The notes: generated from the letters alone by a model not told the origin. Shown: positions 33,302-45,900, counted from the first letter of the stretch. The stretch is 47,650 nucleotides of DNA from Spirogloea muscicola (GCA_009602725.1 WELB01000093.1:110157-157806), one strand, 5' to 3'. Numbers and translations are program-made.

Positions 33302-33438
33302 AAATTTGGCGGCAAACCTTTGTACAAGGGTGCTCGCCAGTCGGCTGAAGTTTCTGGGCTGAGAGAGAGCAAGGTGCTCGCAATGGCACGTGTGTTGCAG
33401 CGGCCGCAGGCGTATGCAAGAGCCAAGCTGCCGCAGTG

Positions 33439-35939
33439 TCACCACACGGCGACGTAGCAGCCTCGGAGGCCAAAGGGCAGTGGGCCACCAGCAACGAGCA
33501 GCTTGAGGCCGGCAGCATCGTACACGTGTGCGTACACCGCGTGCCGCACATCCTGCCCAGCAAAGTGCGAGCGATACACCTCGCCCTCCTCCTGCATTGT
33601 CACCGTCGCCACAGCAAGCCCACTTTGATGTGGCGTTAGCGGAAGAGCGTAGAGGTGGCTGATGGCAGCGGTCCTGGGCTTGGCCTCATTCTGCTGCAGG
33701 CAGGCCACACTGCCATTCTGGGGGCTGCCTCACCAGGCTGCCTTTGCCTGTGGTGTAGTAGTAGTTGCACATGCTGCTGTCACGACCTCTGTCGCTTGGC
33801 GTTGCTCTATCATCGCCGACGCGGTCCCCTGCATCACGCGTGGCAGAAGCAAGATGCGGCACACCTCAGAAGAAAAGCATCCATACTGCGACTCCGGCTC
33901 GTAAACCCTAATTTGTCAAGCAGCTGTTGCCAATGCGATCCCCAAAAAGGAGCGAGCAAATGGTGCGAGTGCACACCAAGTCGGAGGTACTGCTGCGCCC
34001 GAATATCAAGGAAAGATAGCCGTCCCTTGCCACCGCCGCATGTCAGGATGTTGCTGTTGAAGCTCAGTGATCGCACTCCTGCCGCCAGGTGGGTTTGAAA
34101 AGGACGCACTAAGGCAACTGAGCAGTCTACAATGCAGCTCTTTGTAACGACACCTTTGAGGAGGCAAGAACTTCCGCCATTTCTGCTTGAACCTGAGCTC
34201 TGTCTTGTCACAGGCAACTTTGACTAGGTGAACACCCATGGCACGCGCATATTGAGGGCAGCATTGAGGTCGTCGGCTTGCTCTGTCAAAGCGTGTCAGC
34301 TGGCAGCGCGCTCACCCCAGCCCTCATCGGCGGACTCGACTTGATGTGCGACGTGCCCGCAACGTATGTCCAAGAACGTGATGAAGCGCTGCGAACCCAC
34401 CGCGATGAGGGGGTAGTCGAGAGCCATGCACACTACTTCTCGCTTGTGCTGCAGCGGCACCGACTGGATCTGCCAGGAAGCACAGGCAAACTGGCTGTTG
34501 GCTCAGGATGCAACCGCCACAGTCGTGCAAGCTGCGCCACAGCTCTATGCCATACTGCTGGCCCTACCAATGTATTTCAGAGCATCTACTTCAGGGGACC
34601 ACTGTTGGCACGAGTGGCGGCCGAGCTAGGGGCGCCTTTTCTTACCACAGCCATCAACTGAGGGTCCCAGAGCTTGCACGTCGCGTCTGAGCTCAGGGTG
34701 GCCAGTCGCTGCAGTGGAGGCGGAGCCAGCCAGCCCAATTTGGCCCACAGCTGTCAGGCAAGGGAGCAGTGGCAGTGGCTGCCCCAGGCCAAGGAGAGGG
34801 AGGGGCGTGTTGGGTGGCAGGCTCATCACCGACACTGTTCCCGACAGTGAGCAGCCAAGGGGGCCCAGAGGGCGAGGCCAGCAGCGCACCTGCGAGAGGG
34901 CGTCGTACTTGAGGTCGCGGACTTTGTCCTTGTGCTTGGTGCAGTCGGCGACGGGGCTTCTGTTGACCGCGGGCCGCCCATTGACGGACCACAGCTTCAC
35001 GGTCGAGTCCCGCGAGCCTGCCCCGCACGTACATGGGGATGCGCTGATCAGGCTCACCGCTTGCGGCGATGCATCACGGTGCATTGGGTCACCTCGGGGC
35101 ACCGCTCGGCTGCGCCCGTCACCTCACCCGTGGCGAGGATGCTGTCGGTCAGCCAGGCGGACGCAAAGAGCCAGTCCTGGTGCTTCTGCACCACACGGAA
35201 GGAAGGCAGCACAGCTGTGTGGGTGGACGGGGCCCTCTGCCAGCCAGCAGGGCCCGAGCCGACCCTGCCGGGAGCTGCACTGCCCCCGCCAGCTGTCGAA
35301 TCCAGGCTCCCGTCAACAGAGTCGCTGGCAGCGGCCTAGCAATGCTGCCAGAGACGTCAAGCAGCAACGTCGAGGTAGCTCACCGCCAGCAGCTGCACTG
35401 GCTCAAAGGACGGGAGGCGCATGATGGCGACGTCGTTGGGGTCGCTACCTCCTGTTGCCAGGAGAGTGCGGGACTCGTTGATCGTGCTGCAGCGGCGCCA
35501 GCGGTGGCGGTGGCGGCGTCAAGCAGCTGCTGCACGAGGGCTTCAGCGCGACTGGCGGTTTGCTCCAGAACTTGCGGCTGGCAGGCGGCCGGCTGCGTGG
35601 GCCAGCACCACAGCGGGCGTACATGGAGTGGATGCCGCAGGCCTCCTGCTGCAGCTGGCGGCCCGACCGCTGCAACGCCGGCGCCATCCCCGCGCCCGCC
35701 GCGGCCGCCGCGCCGCCAGAGCCGCCACGGCCAGCCGCCGCGGCCGGCGCGGGCCGCCGCGGGAGCTGGATCTCGACGCGCCGCTTGGTGGTTGCGTCCC
35801 ACAGCACCAGGCGGTTGTCCTTGGTGCCGATCACGAAGCTCGAGTCGTCGATCCAGGCCGCCGCGAAGACCTTGTCGTAGTCCGCCGTGCCGGGGAGCTC
35901 GCGCTCGCGCAGCTGCGGCGGGATGTGCCGCGCCGCCAA
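33439..35939 (-). CDS. DCAF12: DCAF12 homologue (CUL4-DDB1 ubiquitin ligase substrate receptor)
   Basis: A WD40 propeller protein. Exons with consistent phases: 35623-35939 ([21 protein letters not shown]), 35384-35486 ([20 protein letters not shown]), 35128-35185 ([19 protein letters not shown]), 34890-35017 (SRDSTVKLW), 34646-34708 ([18 protein letters not shown]), 34316-34469 ([20 protein letters not shown]), 33977-34078 ([20 protein letters not shown]), then the C-terminal exon(s) ending at 33439 ([29 protein letters not shown]). That last block is the hallmark of DCAF12. In animals DCAF12 recruits proteins with acidic C-terminal degrons to CUL4-DDB1. The exon or exons between 33976 and about 33650 are not resolved, and the human N-terminal extension is absent or unplaced. 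An alanine/glycine-rich insert lies in exon 1 before CGIHS. Confidence 0.85.
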
Positions 35940-36500
35940 CTGGCGGCACGCCCGCCGCGAGCGCCTGGACAGCCCAAGAGTGCCGCACAGGGGACGTCAG
36001 TGCCGCTGTGCCGGAGAGAGCGGCACAAGGAGCCGAAAACTGCGCCGCGAGGAAGCGCCGAGGACGTCGTACCTGCCCCCAGCGGCGGCCGTCTCCCGGC
36101 ATTGGACGTGCTGCAACATGGTGGCTAGTGCGGCCACAGCGCGGACGGGCAGTCGCGACGGCCGTTGGGCGTTCTCCGCTACGATCAGGCGCGCGGCCGA
36201 AGTCCGGCAGGCGGCGGACGCGGCCGCATGGCGCCGCCGCGGCTGACCCGCGGATCGTGCGCCGCCGCGCGGCTGGCCGGTGTGCTGCGACGAAAGCCAG
36301 TGGGCTCCGGCCCGGCAGGGTGCTGCGAAAGGGCGGGGCGGCCGCGGCGGCGCCTCCGATGGCGGCGGCAAAAAAAAAAAAAAAAAAAAAGAAGGGGGGG
36401 GAGGCGCGCGGTGCGCATGGAATGAAATGAAAGGAAGGGTGGCCCAATTCAATCCACGACATGGCTCAGGGAAAAGCCGGTGCAAAAAGTGGGGGGCTAC
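35940..36500 (-). other. 5' region of DCAF12 and a repeat end with an A-run
   Basis: GC-rich promoter-side sequence, then a run of 20 A at 36371-36390 and the block GAGGCGCGCGGTGCGCATG at 36399. The A-run directly adjoins a repeat end block, but on the side and strand opposite to what a simple poly(A) tail of that block would give. It may be a tail of a neighbouring insertion. Confidence 0.45.
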
Positions 36501-36589
36501 ATGGCCCGAAGCCAATGCTAAGGTGTGGCTGAGGTAAGAGTGTGGCTTCAGTACCCACGGGTGACAGTAGAAGCCACATGGAAGACAGA

Positions 36590-36690
36590 TTGCGGCTGCT
36601 ACTATTGCAAGAGCGGCTGTAAATGCCAGCCCGGTGCATCCAGAGGGTGTTCATCACCGTATTAGCGGAGCCACAGGCTAAAGGCAGGCG
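36590..36690 (-). repeat. Retroelement tail type A fragment beside an assembly gap
   Basis: On the minus strand it carries the GTGATGAACACCCTCTGGAT and GGGCTGGCATTTACAGCCG blocks, diverged from 4430-4490. A run of 19 N follows at 36704-36722, flanked by GGGGAGGGAGGG and TCCCTCCCTCC, which are roughly complementary and probably made the gap. Confidence 0.5.
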
Positions 36691-37059
36691 AGGGGAGGGA
36701 GGGNNNNNNNNNNNNNNNNNNNTCCCTCCCTCCTCCCCCCCTCCTCACCCCCGTCGGCTCATCCTGTCGTCACGGGCGGCCGCCCCCTCGTGGCCGCGTC
36801 CTCGTCGGGGTGCGCCCCCGGGCGCCTGCCGAAGGGCGGGGCAGCGGGTGCGCCGCCGGGGGCCGTCTCGCCGGAGCCTGCAGAGGACCCCCCGGCCAGG
36901 CGCGATCAGCAATCCCCGAGGGGCACGCCGAGTTGGACTTTCCGGCCCTGTGGACCCCCGCTGACCGTCCAACCGCACGTCAACCCCCGCCCATTCCACC
37001 CCCACACGGGGGGTGCCCGGAAGGTGCCGCCCGGACTATCGGGCATCGACTCTTGACCT

Positions 37060-37300
37060 TCGTTCCGGCCCTTTCAGTCTGGTCAGGGGACCCACTTCCA
37101 GGAGCCTAGCGTCTCCGACCTTCTCTGACCTGCGCCTGCTTAGCAGGGGGTACTGAGTGATTCGTAGCTACTCTGTTTCTTTGTGTGCTTGTCTTTCTTA
37201 GCGCTTCCCCTGGCCCCCTTCTCGTACTTTGTTCATTCTTCTTTGGGCTGGCTTGTCCAGCCCCTATCCTCAATGGGCGAGCCCTTTTTCCTTCAGAAGA
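37060..37300 (+). repeat. Retroelement 3' end, tail type B
   Basis: A frame reads DLRLLSRGY-stop (with GGG for GGT in the last copy of the codon) ending near 37157, preceded by GGGGACCCACTTCCAGGAGC, which also precedes the stops near 7665 and 16075. Tail B follows with its hairpin GGGCTGG-CTTGT-CCAGCCCC at 37243-37264 and ATCCTCAATGGGCGAGCCC. Confidence 0.6.
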
Positions 37301-37581
37301 CCTTGTTCATAGCCCTCGCCCCTTCGTATGAGCGTACTCCTGTATGTTCCTTTGGGCTGGCCTTCTCACAGCTATCATATTGGATCGGACGAACTATATA
37401 AGCTGCATTTACATGTCGACTGCAGCTACTCAGCGGGTCGGCTTAGCAGCCACCGGCTTAGTTCTGTAGATGTACTTGTCATCGCATTCCTTACATTTGG
37501 ACTAAGCTTTTTACAGAGGAGAACATGAGGCAGATAGCGCTTCCCAGAAAATGGCGATGGCTGTAATCATTTCTCGTCAAA

Positions 37582-37911
37582 CTACACCCGTACCTGCAAA
37601 CTCTTGTTTGGGCTGGCTTCTGCCAGCCACCGCCCTCTCCTGGAAGCGTCCTTTCTTCTTTCTTCCTGCAGCTGCTCCGACAATAACACTGGTTCGCAGA
37701 AGGGGAGTCCAAAGAGGGTGAGGCTGCCTGGAGGTGTCTGCCATTCGCAGGGCGGTGGCACGGGGGTTGGCAGGCCCTGCAGCGACCAGGCAGTGCATTC
37801 CTCTGCACGGGTGGTCAGACCAATTTCGCCCAGCTGCCGGGGAAGGGCGAAGGCGGCAACGACATCGTCTGGCTTATCCGCCAGCGTGGTGTCGCCAGCG
37901 TAGGTGGGCAC
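37582..37911 (-). pseudogene. Reverse-transcriptase fragment of a non-LTR retrotransposon
   Basis: The minus strand reads YAGDTTLADKPDDVVAAFAL, then LGEIGLTTRAEECTAWSLQG and, further on, GSLTLFGLPFCEP. This is the order found around and after motif C of LINE-type reverse transcriptases (Y-x-D-D, then G-L-x-x-x-x-x-K-C, then a G-x-P-x-G-like block). The catalytic pair is altered: YAGD where Y-x-D-D is required. No upstream fingers or palm is seen and the frame is short. It is a dead fragment, possibly of the family whose 3' ends fill this window; no overlap proves that. Confidence 0.5.
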
Positions 37912-39707
37912 GAGGACGTCAGGCTGCGCAGCAGACTAATAGCTGAAGCCCCCTTCAAGGAAGCTGCTTCTTGTTTATGAGTGACATTTGCTTTCAATCT
38001 CCTTGCGCCCTCATTCACTGAAGTCGGTCTGGCCTTTCGCAGCCCTCGCCCCTTTGTAAGAGCTCTGCTTCTTCTTTATGCTTAACCTCTTTGGCCCTCC
38101 ATCACTCAGTACACGCTGTTGGCACACCGGGATGGCAAGCCGCGCCTCGTCAGCGCCAATGGGCAGGTGAATGTGAGCGATGCCACCTTCGGCCTTGCCT
38201 TTCAATAAGGCTAGCTGCTGGGTCGCATCTGAATCAACGACGTCACGTTGATGTAGGAGGGGGCGGAAGTACAGTGCTCGAGCCCCATCGACCTGGACAA
38301 TTACGCTGTTGGCAGTAGCCAGCGAATCCTGGCCGGCAAGCGTGGTAATAGCTGACGCCCCTCGATGGATCAAAGCAGGTCGCTCCTACTGCTCTTTCTA
38401 GTCGCGCTGTGGAGATGGTGCTGCTCTTATTAAGTATCCCAAGTATCTCGAATTGCACGCAGCTCATGAGTAGGGAGCTTGTTCCGATTTTGCTGCTGTA
38501 ATATTGCTGCATTCCCGAGCCTCGAATCTGATTAGAATGCTGCAATCTTCTCTGCTTTGCTATCCATCCTTCCGGCTGCTGTAACCACCTGGGCAGGCCT
38601 TGGGCGAGGGAGCTGCTCTACTTGCTCCCTAACACTTGTCATTAGGGTGCATGAGTGCAAATTCTCATGTGAGCCCCTATTGTGACATTTGTCTTCATAC
38701 CGTCACCCGAATCTATTGCTTGCTGGCTTGGATGAATGGTTGGCAATAGCTGATATCCATATTGCAAGTACCGGCCTTGAGGAAGTGTGCGGTCTCCTTG
38801 GCATTGGATCGACTTATAGAGCGTGCTCTGGCAAGAGCATTGCTGTGACATTCACCACCACGCTACTTGAAGATCAAGGCCTTCGTCTGCCTGAACAACA
38901 ATCACAATGTACGTGCACGGGTCCGTTCAACCACAGGAAGCAGGCGCACTGGGTTCTTCCTCACGGTTGGCATATTAACATGCAATCCCCCTCGCTTGCA
39001 CGCTGATTGGCTTGCCTTATGGCAGGATCTGGAGCTGCCCTGCACTGCCACAAGATGAGAAAGTCTTGCTGGTAAGACTATCAAGGTCATCATAGCAAGC
39101 AACTCCTCCTGCTAGCTATGGGGCCTGCTGCGGTGGTGGACATAGGTGGTGCGCCAGGCCAGGCGGATAGTGAAATGCAGTATGCATTGAAAGGGTGGTG
39201 GTAGTTAGGCAAGGCATTAGCATGGAACACAAAAATAGGCCTTTGGGTCATGGAGGAAGGGAGAGGAGAGAAGGCGCGCGGTGCGCATGAAATTGAAAGG
39301 GAGGCCAACTCTAGCCTTACAAATGTCCTGTCAACTGGGTAATGAGATGAAGGGAGAGGGTCAAGAGCCTGCTGTTACACTCCTCATTGTCTCTACATTT
39401 TAACATTAGCTCTGCTGGCACCGGACCTGCTCAGCGTGCATTACAGAGCTTGGAGGTAGTGGCTGGCAAGTTCTGATGGTATGAGCGACTTAAACACAAG
39501 ACACCAAAGAGTTGTGCGCTTGGATGGTCACACCTACCTCAGAACATTGACCAATCTACACAGCCAGATCTTCAGAAACTTCACAGTAAGTCAGCCAGCA
39601 GGCTTGCCAATTGATTGAAGGTGTATAGCAGGGCTGCGGACTTTTAGCATAGTGCAACTTCGACTTCACTCTTCTACCATGTAATTGGTGTGGTGAAGAC
39701 TGCAAAG
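37912..39707. other. Intergenic region with one repeat end
   Basis: At 39265-39345 the GCGCGCGGTGCGCATGAAAT block and the following 'cttacaaatgtcctgtcaactgggtaatgag' segment match 29210-29283. A minus-strand frame at 38011-38373 is protein-like in places but unassigned. Nothing else is recognised. Confidence 0.45.
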
Positions 39708-42262
39708 TCAAGTGGCTCGCTGCCGCTTGTTATTTGAGCGCTCACGCTCCTGGACAGCTGGTGCAACAAAGAATGACTTTAAGCTCCGCTGCTGAGAGAG
39801 TGCAGCAAGATCAGTCTGACTTGTCCTTGTGCTGGTCTGACGAGCACCAACTGGTCTGGCTTTGCAGACCTCTCTGACGGGCTCTTGACCCACACACTCA
39901 GTGTCAGTCTTGGCAGCGGCGTTAACAGCACATGAATTGTCTCTGACCTCAGCTCCTTCTAAAGGGTTGCCTTCCGCAGCCCTGCTGCTCAAGTGATTGC
40001 TTGCTTGATCAACGTCGTCCACACCCACCTCAACAGCTTGACTCACATTCTCTGGACCTAAAGTTGACAACTCAGCATCACCAATGTCCTCTCTCAGTTG
40101 TGACTGAAGATGCACGTGGCCAGAAAACTGCACTGCTAAAACAGGCTCCCTCGGAACTACCAGCGGTGGAGCGATTGTATGGCTGGGGGCTCTGCCTCCA
40201 AAGAGGCTAGTGAGCTTCTTCTGGCGTGAGTCATCTTGAAATTGCTTCATATTGTAACTTGAGATGCGCGGCCGAGCATGGTCTGGTAGGGCAGCTTGGG
40301 ATTGCAGTGTGACCGTAACAGCAGCATGATCGCTCCACTTTTTTGGGAAAACTTGAATTGTGCTTGATGTAATCTCGCCAAGGAACCCCTTGTTGCAGAG
40401 GGTATAATCAATTCTGCAATTCGAAGCAACCACTCGATTAATGCTGTGCCCTGGCTGAAATCATCCTGGAGTACAGTGGTGACCACGTTTAGCAGTTACC
40501 AAGCAACAACTTGTGCATGCAGCGATCGGCAAATACCGCAGGCCTTTGTTTTCAGTCCGTGCGTCCGTGCGCTGGTCCCAAACAGTGAATACGTTGCTAA
40601 CTTCAGGGTGGAAGTGCCTGTACAAATCCACATACTTGTGCAGCATTGATTCCAACCACACACGTTCCCCTTCACAGATCAAGGCAAGCGGTAAATTGAT
40701 ATGCACAAGGTTCTAAAGTGAAGTCTAGCATGTTCATTCTCATTACAATAGAATATCTGTAACAACTCAGGCCTCTGATTCCAGACACGCTTGTGCACCT
40801 GTGGAGTAGATGTCTTTGACATGCCACTGATGGTGGACATCGATGTCTTTGTGTGCAATATTAAGGTCGCCCACAACAACAACATTGCGGCCACTCTCTA
40901 CCAGCTCATCGCCTGCAGCAAAGAGCAATGAATATTGTAACCTGTTCAGGTCTGTGCACCAACTAGGAGTCGAGCGAAAATTTTGACCTAGCAAATTATC
41001 AATTCTATAGGAGCTGTGGGTGAGAAACTCACACTTCTTCCGCAAGCCGATGAGGAAGTCAATCTTGAAGTTGAGGCGGAGTCTGCCCTCCTTCCGCTCC
41101 CCAGCATTTGGCGCATAGACATTGAATAGTAAGAAGCTACCATGATCAGTGCACATCACACGACCCTCACAAGATATGCTATCACCAGATTTGCCTGCCC
41201 CCCCAAGGCAGTCTGCAACTGCGTCCAAGGGAGAACAGCTGTCCTTCACATAGGTGACGACACCTGCATGTTTTGCATAAGAGGTACAGAGTGCAGCAAA
41301 AGTCAACAACTGATTAGTGATGGTCGTACTCTGACCTCTGTAGAGCTAGGACTCAGAGATACAAAAATGAGCTGCATTACAGCACACACGCATTTCAATA
41401 TCTTGCGGTCTCTGCATGGAGGTTGTCAAAAGGCATGTTTTGTGCTGCAAATGAATCTATGGAAGCCAGTAGCTGCTGCCTTCTTAGAGCTGCCAAATCA
41501 ACTACCTACGGTTAATGCATAAGGTGAATTCGAAATACGCCAGTCCAAGTAAGCAAGCCATTAATGGGCAATCGGCATTGATAGACTTTGACTATGATGA
41601 GAAGGTGCAAGCAAAGGCTCGACAGAGACAAATTCGCAGAAGAGATGTGGGTCATGAAGGGTATACCACTGTAGCCTTTCCTCGGGCGGCTGAAGGCCCA
41701 GAACGACTCGTAGCCCGGCACGCAAGCCAGCCACTTCTCCAGCCGGTCCTCTTGCACCTTGACCTCCTGCAAGACCACAGCTACCAGCACTGTTATCTGC
41801 AGGGGCCCAGCGCACCGGCTCTAAGCATTGGAAGACGACACCGACGCCCTTTCAACCTCCGGCCGCCATTCTACTGGGGATTTCACAGCCGATTCTTTCA
41901 TATCAGCAGCCGCTTTCTTGGGGAGGAGAATGGCATCTACTGTCAGTTGGCTTCCTCCAAGCCTTAGCGCCTTCACAACTGCGACGCTGACCCGATTGAA
42001 CTGACTAACTATGGGCTCCATAGGGCTCTATGTAGCTCAAGCAACATCCCAGGTCTTCTCAAGGAGGGGGCTTGTCGTGGTTGTCCACACCAGGAGCACA
42101 GCAGAGCCGGGCAGACTGGGCACAGCATGAGAAGCGTGCCTGGAAGCAGACGATGTCGGCCTGCAGCACGTCGCGGAACCAGGCGTCGACGGAGCCGTGG
42201 TGGTACTGCACCTCCCGCAGCGTCGTCGGCAGGCTGTTCACATTCCACGACACGATGTGCAT
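39708..42262 (-). CDS. APEX2: AP endonuclease 2 (exonuclease III family)
   Basis: Base-excision and strand-break repair nuclease. Six exons join in phase to 468 residues: 42140-42262, 41667-41766, 41033-41263, 40799-40912, 40537-40669, 39708-40413. Catalytic landmarks are present: MHIVSWNVN (Mg site), IVCFQEVKVQ (glutamate), GVVTYV, NVYAPNAGE, VVVVGDLNIAH, RIDYTL, and WSDHAAV at the end of the fold (SDH). The C-terminal ~180 residues are disordered and end with QRSLKSFF, a PCNA-binding box (Q-x-x-L-x-x-F-F); a second, weaker one is QKKLTSLF. The GRF zinc finger that follows the PIP box in animal and plant APE2 is missing: the frame stops 19 residues later. Intron 1 (41767-42139) appears to use a GC donor and contains a repeat tail A fragment. 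Confidence 0.9.
41866..41932 (+). repeat. Retroelement tail type A fragment inside an intron
   Basis: ATTTCACAGCCGATTCTTTC and the following ATATCAGCAGCCGCTTTCT match the inner part of tail A at 482-530 and 4420-4445. It lies inside intron 1 of the AP endonuclease gene, antisense to that gene. Confidence 0.6.
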
Positions 42263-42423
42263 GGCCCCGCGGCGGCCGTCACGCCCGCCGCCGCCGCCGC
42301 CGCTCAGCCGGCTAAAGTGCAGGTCTTGCCGAAGCCTCCGGCAGCGGCAGCGGGCCTCCTTCGTCTGGCCTGCGGCGCGCAGAGCTGCCGAAGTTCAACG
42401 CCGCGGTGGCGTCGGCGGCAACG

Positions 42424-42454
<31 letters not shown>

Positions 42455-42877
42455 GGGAGGTGCGCCAAGTGGCCAGAGCTGGCGTTGATGAGTGTGAGCT
42501 ACCGCTGCTGCTACGGCGCCGAAGGCCTCGTCGCTTGCTGGGAATGGGGATGTGATGTCGATAGCCTCGGCACCTGGGTTCACGGCGGCAGAACTCGAAA
42601 AGCCCATGTGGCCGCGACGACGTTCGAGGCTCGGAGCACCCATGACCCCACATGAAACTGAGACGGTGGACACCAGCTCGCCTTGGGGCTTCACCCCAGA
42701 CGTCCATTGAGGCTGGGCTGCCTTTCTTAGCTGTCTTCAGTCCCTTCTTCGGACCTTGTCAAATTGAGGACAAGGTCATCAATACTTGTAGACGAGCTTC
42801 ACCTCTCTAATAAGGTCCCCACTCGCCATCGGCGCCGCCACTGCTGCGCCAGACCGAGCCGCCAGCCATCAGCTAGA

Positions 42878-42915
<38 letters not shown>

Positions 42916-42921
42916 CGCCAN
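42263..42921. promoter_or_regulatory. Divergent promoter region with GC triplet repeats
   Basis: Lies between the AP endonuclease 2 start and the dihydroorotate dehydrogenase gene on opposite strands. It contains GGC/GCC triplet runs at 42286-42301, 42424-42452 and 42880-42913 and an N at 42921. No specific factor site is proposed. Confidence 0.35.
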
Positions 42922-45900
42922 CGGCGCCTCGCTGCCCAGCTGACCAGCGCCGCCGCCGCCGCCGCCGCGCCGCGGATTTTTAGCGCCAATCTCCTCCGCG
43001 CCGTGGGCACGGCGGCAGCTCGCGCCGGGCTTCCCGCGCCCGCCTCTGGCTCGTCTGCGGCCGGCGCAGCCACCATCAGCAAGGGCCTCCTAGAAGCTGC
43101 TGGCAAGCAGGCTCCTCCGCGCTTCCGCCTCACCTTTGTGAGCACCTTAAGCTCAGCCCGCTTCTGTTACAGGCTGTCGCTGGAGCCAAGTACAAGCGGC
43201 TCAGCAGCTCTGTCACGGCCAGGCTAGTGCTGCAGGCCTTCTCCATGCTACCTTTGAAGCCGGGCTGCAGTCGCTCCGAGGTGCAGTCGCACCTGCTAAA
43301 GCTGCGGCCCGCCGGGGGCCTGCTCTTCGTCCTTCTCAGAGGCGCATCCTCAGCGGCCTGGTCGTCAGCTCGGTCATCGGAGCCGGTGCCTACGCCGGTA
43401 CACGAGACCCTGCCACGCTGAGGTACATACACCCTTATCTTGCATGCAGGAGACAAATTGCCCTACTTGATCATATATGTGAGCAAATTGTGATTGCGCG
43501 ACCTGGAATCTGGGCAAGCTAGTTGAGCTGTGAGGCACCGAGTAGGGGTCATAAACCCTCGCCAAACCTTGAGCTTTTGGAGGTCCTGAGCCTCGACAGC
43601 TTCTAATTTAACCTCCTGCTGCAGTGAGTGGGGCTTCAAGGCCGCCGACTTCATAGCGCCCACGTTGCGGCTGCTGGACCCAGAGACTGCACACCGCCTG
43701 GCGCTGTGGAATGCTGCTCACGGCCTCGTGCCGCGGGAGTACAGGCCAGACCCCCTTCCTCTCCACTGCCGCGTGTGGGGCCGGCACTTCTCGAACCCCC
43801 TCGGGCTGGCCGCCGGATTCGACAAGAGTGCGGAGGCTGTGGAGGGCCTCCTCGGGCTCGGCTTTGGCTTCGTGGAGGTTGGCACAGTCACCCCGGCTCC
43901 GCAGGAGGGCAACCCCAAGCCTCGGGTCTTCAGACTACCTGAGCAGAAGTAAGCTCTGAAAGTAGCTCCGCCTTACCTGGCTCAAGAGGGTGTCTCATGG
44001 TGTGGTTAGACAGACTGTGGCAGCTGCTATTGGGAAGTTGTGTATTACTGTATTAGTTGCATGCTTGGGTGCGAGAGCCTGCTTAACAGTTTTTCATAAT
44101 AATGGCACCCTTTTGCTCGAGTGTGATTGTCAGAGCTGTCATCAATCGGTACGGCTTCAACAGCGAGGGCATTGTAGCAGTTGCGAGGCGACTGGGAGCT
44201 CAGCATGGCAAGCGACGAGCCCAGCTTGGTGGCAAGAGCCAGCCTGCTACAGTTGACATTGTGGGCGGCAAGGCTGGACCAGGCATCGTGGGTGTAAATC
44301 TGGGGAAGAACAAGACGAGTGTCGATGCAGCTGCCGACTATGTACAAGGCGTGCACACACTCTCCCAGTTTGCGGACTACTTGGTACGTTTTGAGCTCTT
44401 GCAGCTGGTCTAGATTGTATACTCTGCTGCAATAATGGCATGTCAGTCAGGAGCTCTTGGCCGCCGGCTTGTCCATCTCCAGCTGGACAAGCAGGATCAT
44501 ATGCACGTACCGTCTCCTGAGTAAGTGGCTCATGAAGACACACACCGACTCTGTCTCTCGTGCTTATCCCCTCTTGTTGTCCAAGGTGGTCAATGTCTCA
44601 TCACCCAACACACCAGGCCTTCGCAAGCTACAAGGTAGAAAGCAGCTCCAGGACCTCCTGAAGAAGGTGAGATTTCTACTTTCTGCTTAGAGGCCCCAAC
44701 CAGCTTGGACTGCAAGTTTCATGACGATGTGAACATACGGGGTTAACCATATGGGCAATTTTCATGTGTGCTTCATGTCGTGCTATTTGTGTGAAAGCTT
44801 CCTCTGTGGAATCCCTAACCCCAGCAAGTCAGCCGCAGGTATTGGCAGCGAGAGATGAGATGCAGTGGGGAGAGGAAGGCCCGCCGCCTTTGCTCGTTAA
44901 AATTGCTCCTGACCTGACGAGGCAGGATATGGCTGACATTGCTGCAGTATGCCCATCTTCTCATTCTCATGATGACCTGCCACCAATAATATGCATGATG
45001 GCTAACGAGCAGCAGCTTTTGGTACTTCTCTTGATGAGCTGCACGGAGATAGGTCGCATGGCCTTCCCTTATAAATTTTTGTCTTCGGTCTTTTGTAGGT
45101 GGCCTTGGCTCTCAGACTAGACGGCTTGGTGAGTGTTGCAGGATTTGTAATTCGCAGGTCATAGTCTGTCTCTTGTCAGCTTATTGTCCATGCTCGTATG
45201 AATTGTAGCACTTCAATCTTATGCACATCAAGTTGTTGAAGATGTCTGAAAAGCAAAGGATCTGCACACCCTTGCTTTAGTGTTTGCGTATTAACCTTGT
45301 TTGGGACAGCATCATGACCACAAAATGCTGCGTACATCTTGAGTTCGAAGGTTATTGCAAATACCACTGTATCCAGACCACAGTCGATCCTCGGCCTCGT
45401 GAACTCAAACGAAGTTGGAGGTCTCAGTGGTAAACCGCTGTTTGAGTTATCAACGTACGTTCTAAGGGAGATGTACCGGTTGACTAAGGTATGTGGCAAA
45501 TCCTGCTTTGGACTAGGATGAACTTACTCTATTTTAGTCATCTAAAAATGCTGATGAAAACCTACTCCAGGCCATCTGTCGCTGACTTCACATTTTACAA
45601 CATTCTGTGCACTATCTTGGCTGTGCCTCATGGAACTGCCCTTCCGCTTTGCAACGTGCTCATGGTCCTTGCATGAGTATACAGCAATGGCAAACGGCAA
45701 TACGTCAATGTTGCTCGTCGTGCCACCACATTGAAGTGCAGTATCACACTGATCATGCAGGGAAGGATTCCGCTCATTGGATGTGGGGGTATCAGCAGGT
45801 AATGAGCAGCAAACTGCATGTGGATCAGTGGGCCAATGGAAGAAAGCCTGGATTGCTTTTCTGTTGCTGATTGACCACCAGGTCGACTTTGCAGTAATGA

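Noticed and set aside
35069-36430. 453-residue plus-strand frame
   Set aside because: It is antisense to DCAF12 exons and arises from GC-rich sequence lacking stops.
43138-43172. A 35-base GTGAGC...TTACAG intron in the dehydrogenase gene
   Set aside because: It would join to sequence not resembling the family. Splicing from the same donor to 43339 gives a normal 202-base intron and restores the membrane helix in phase.
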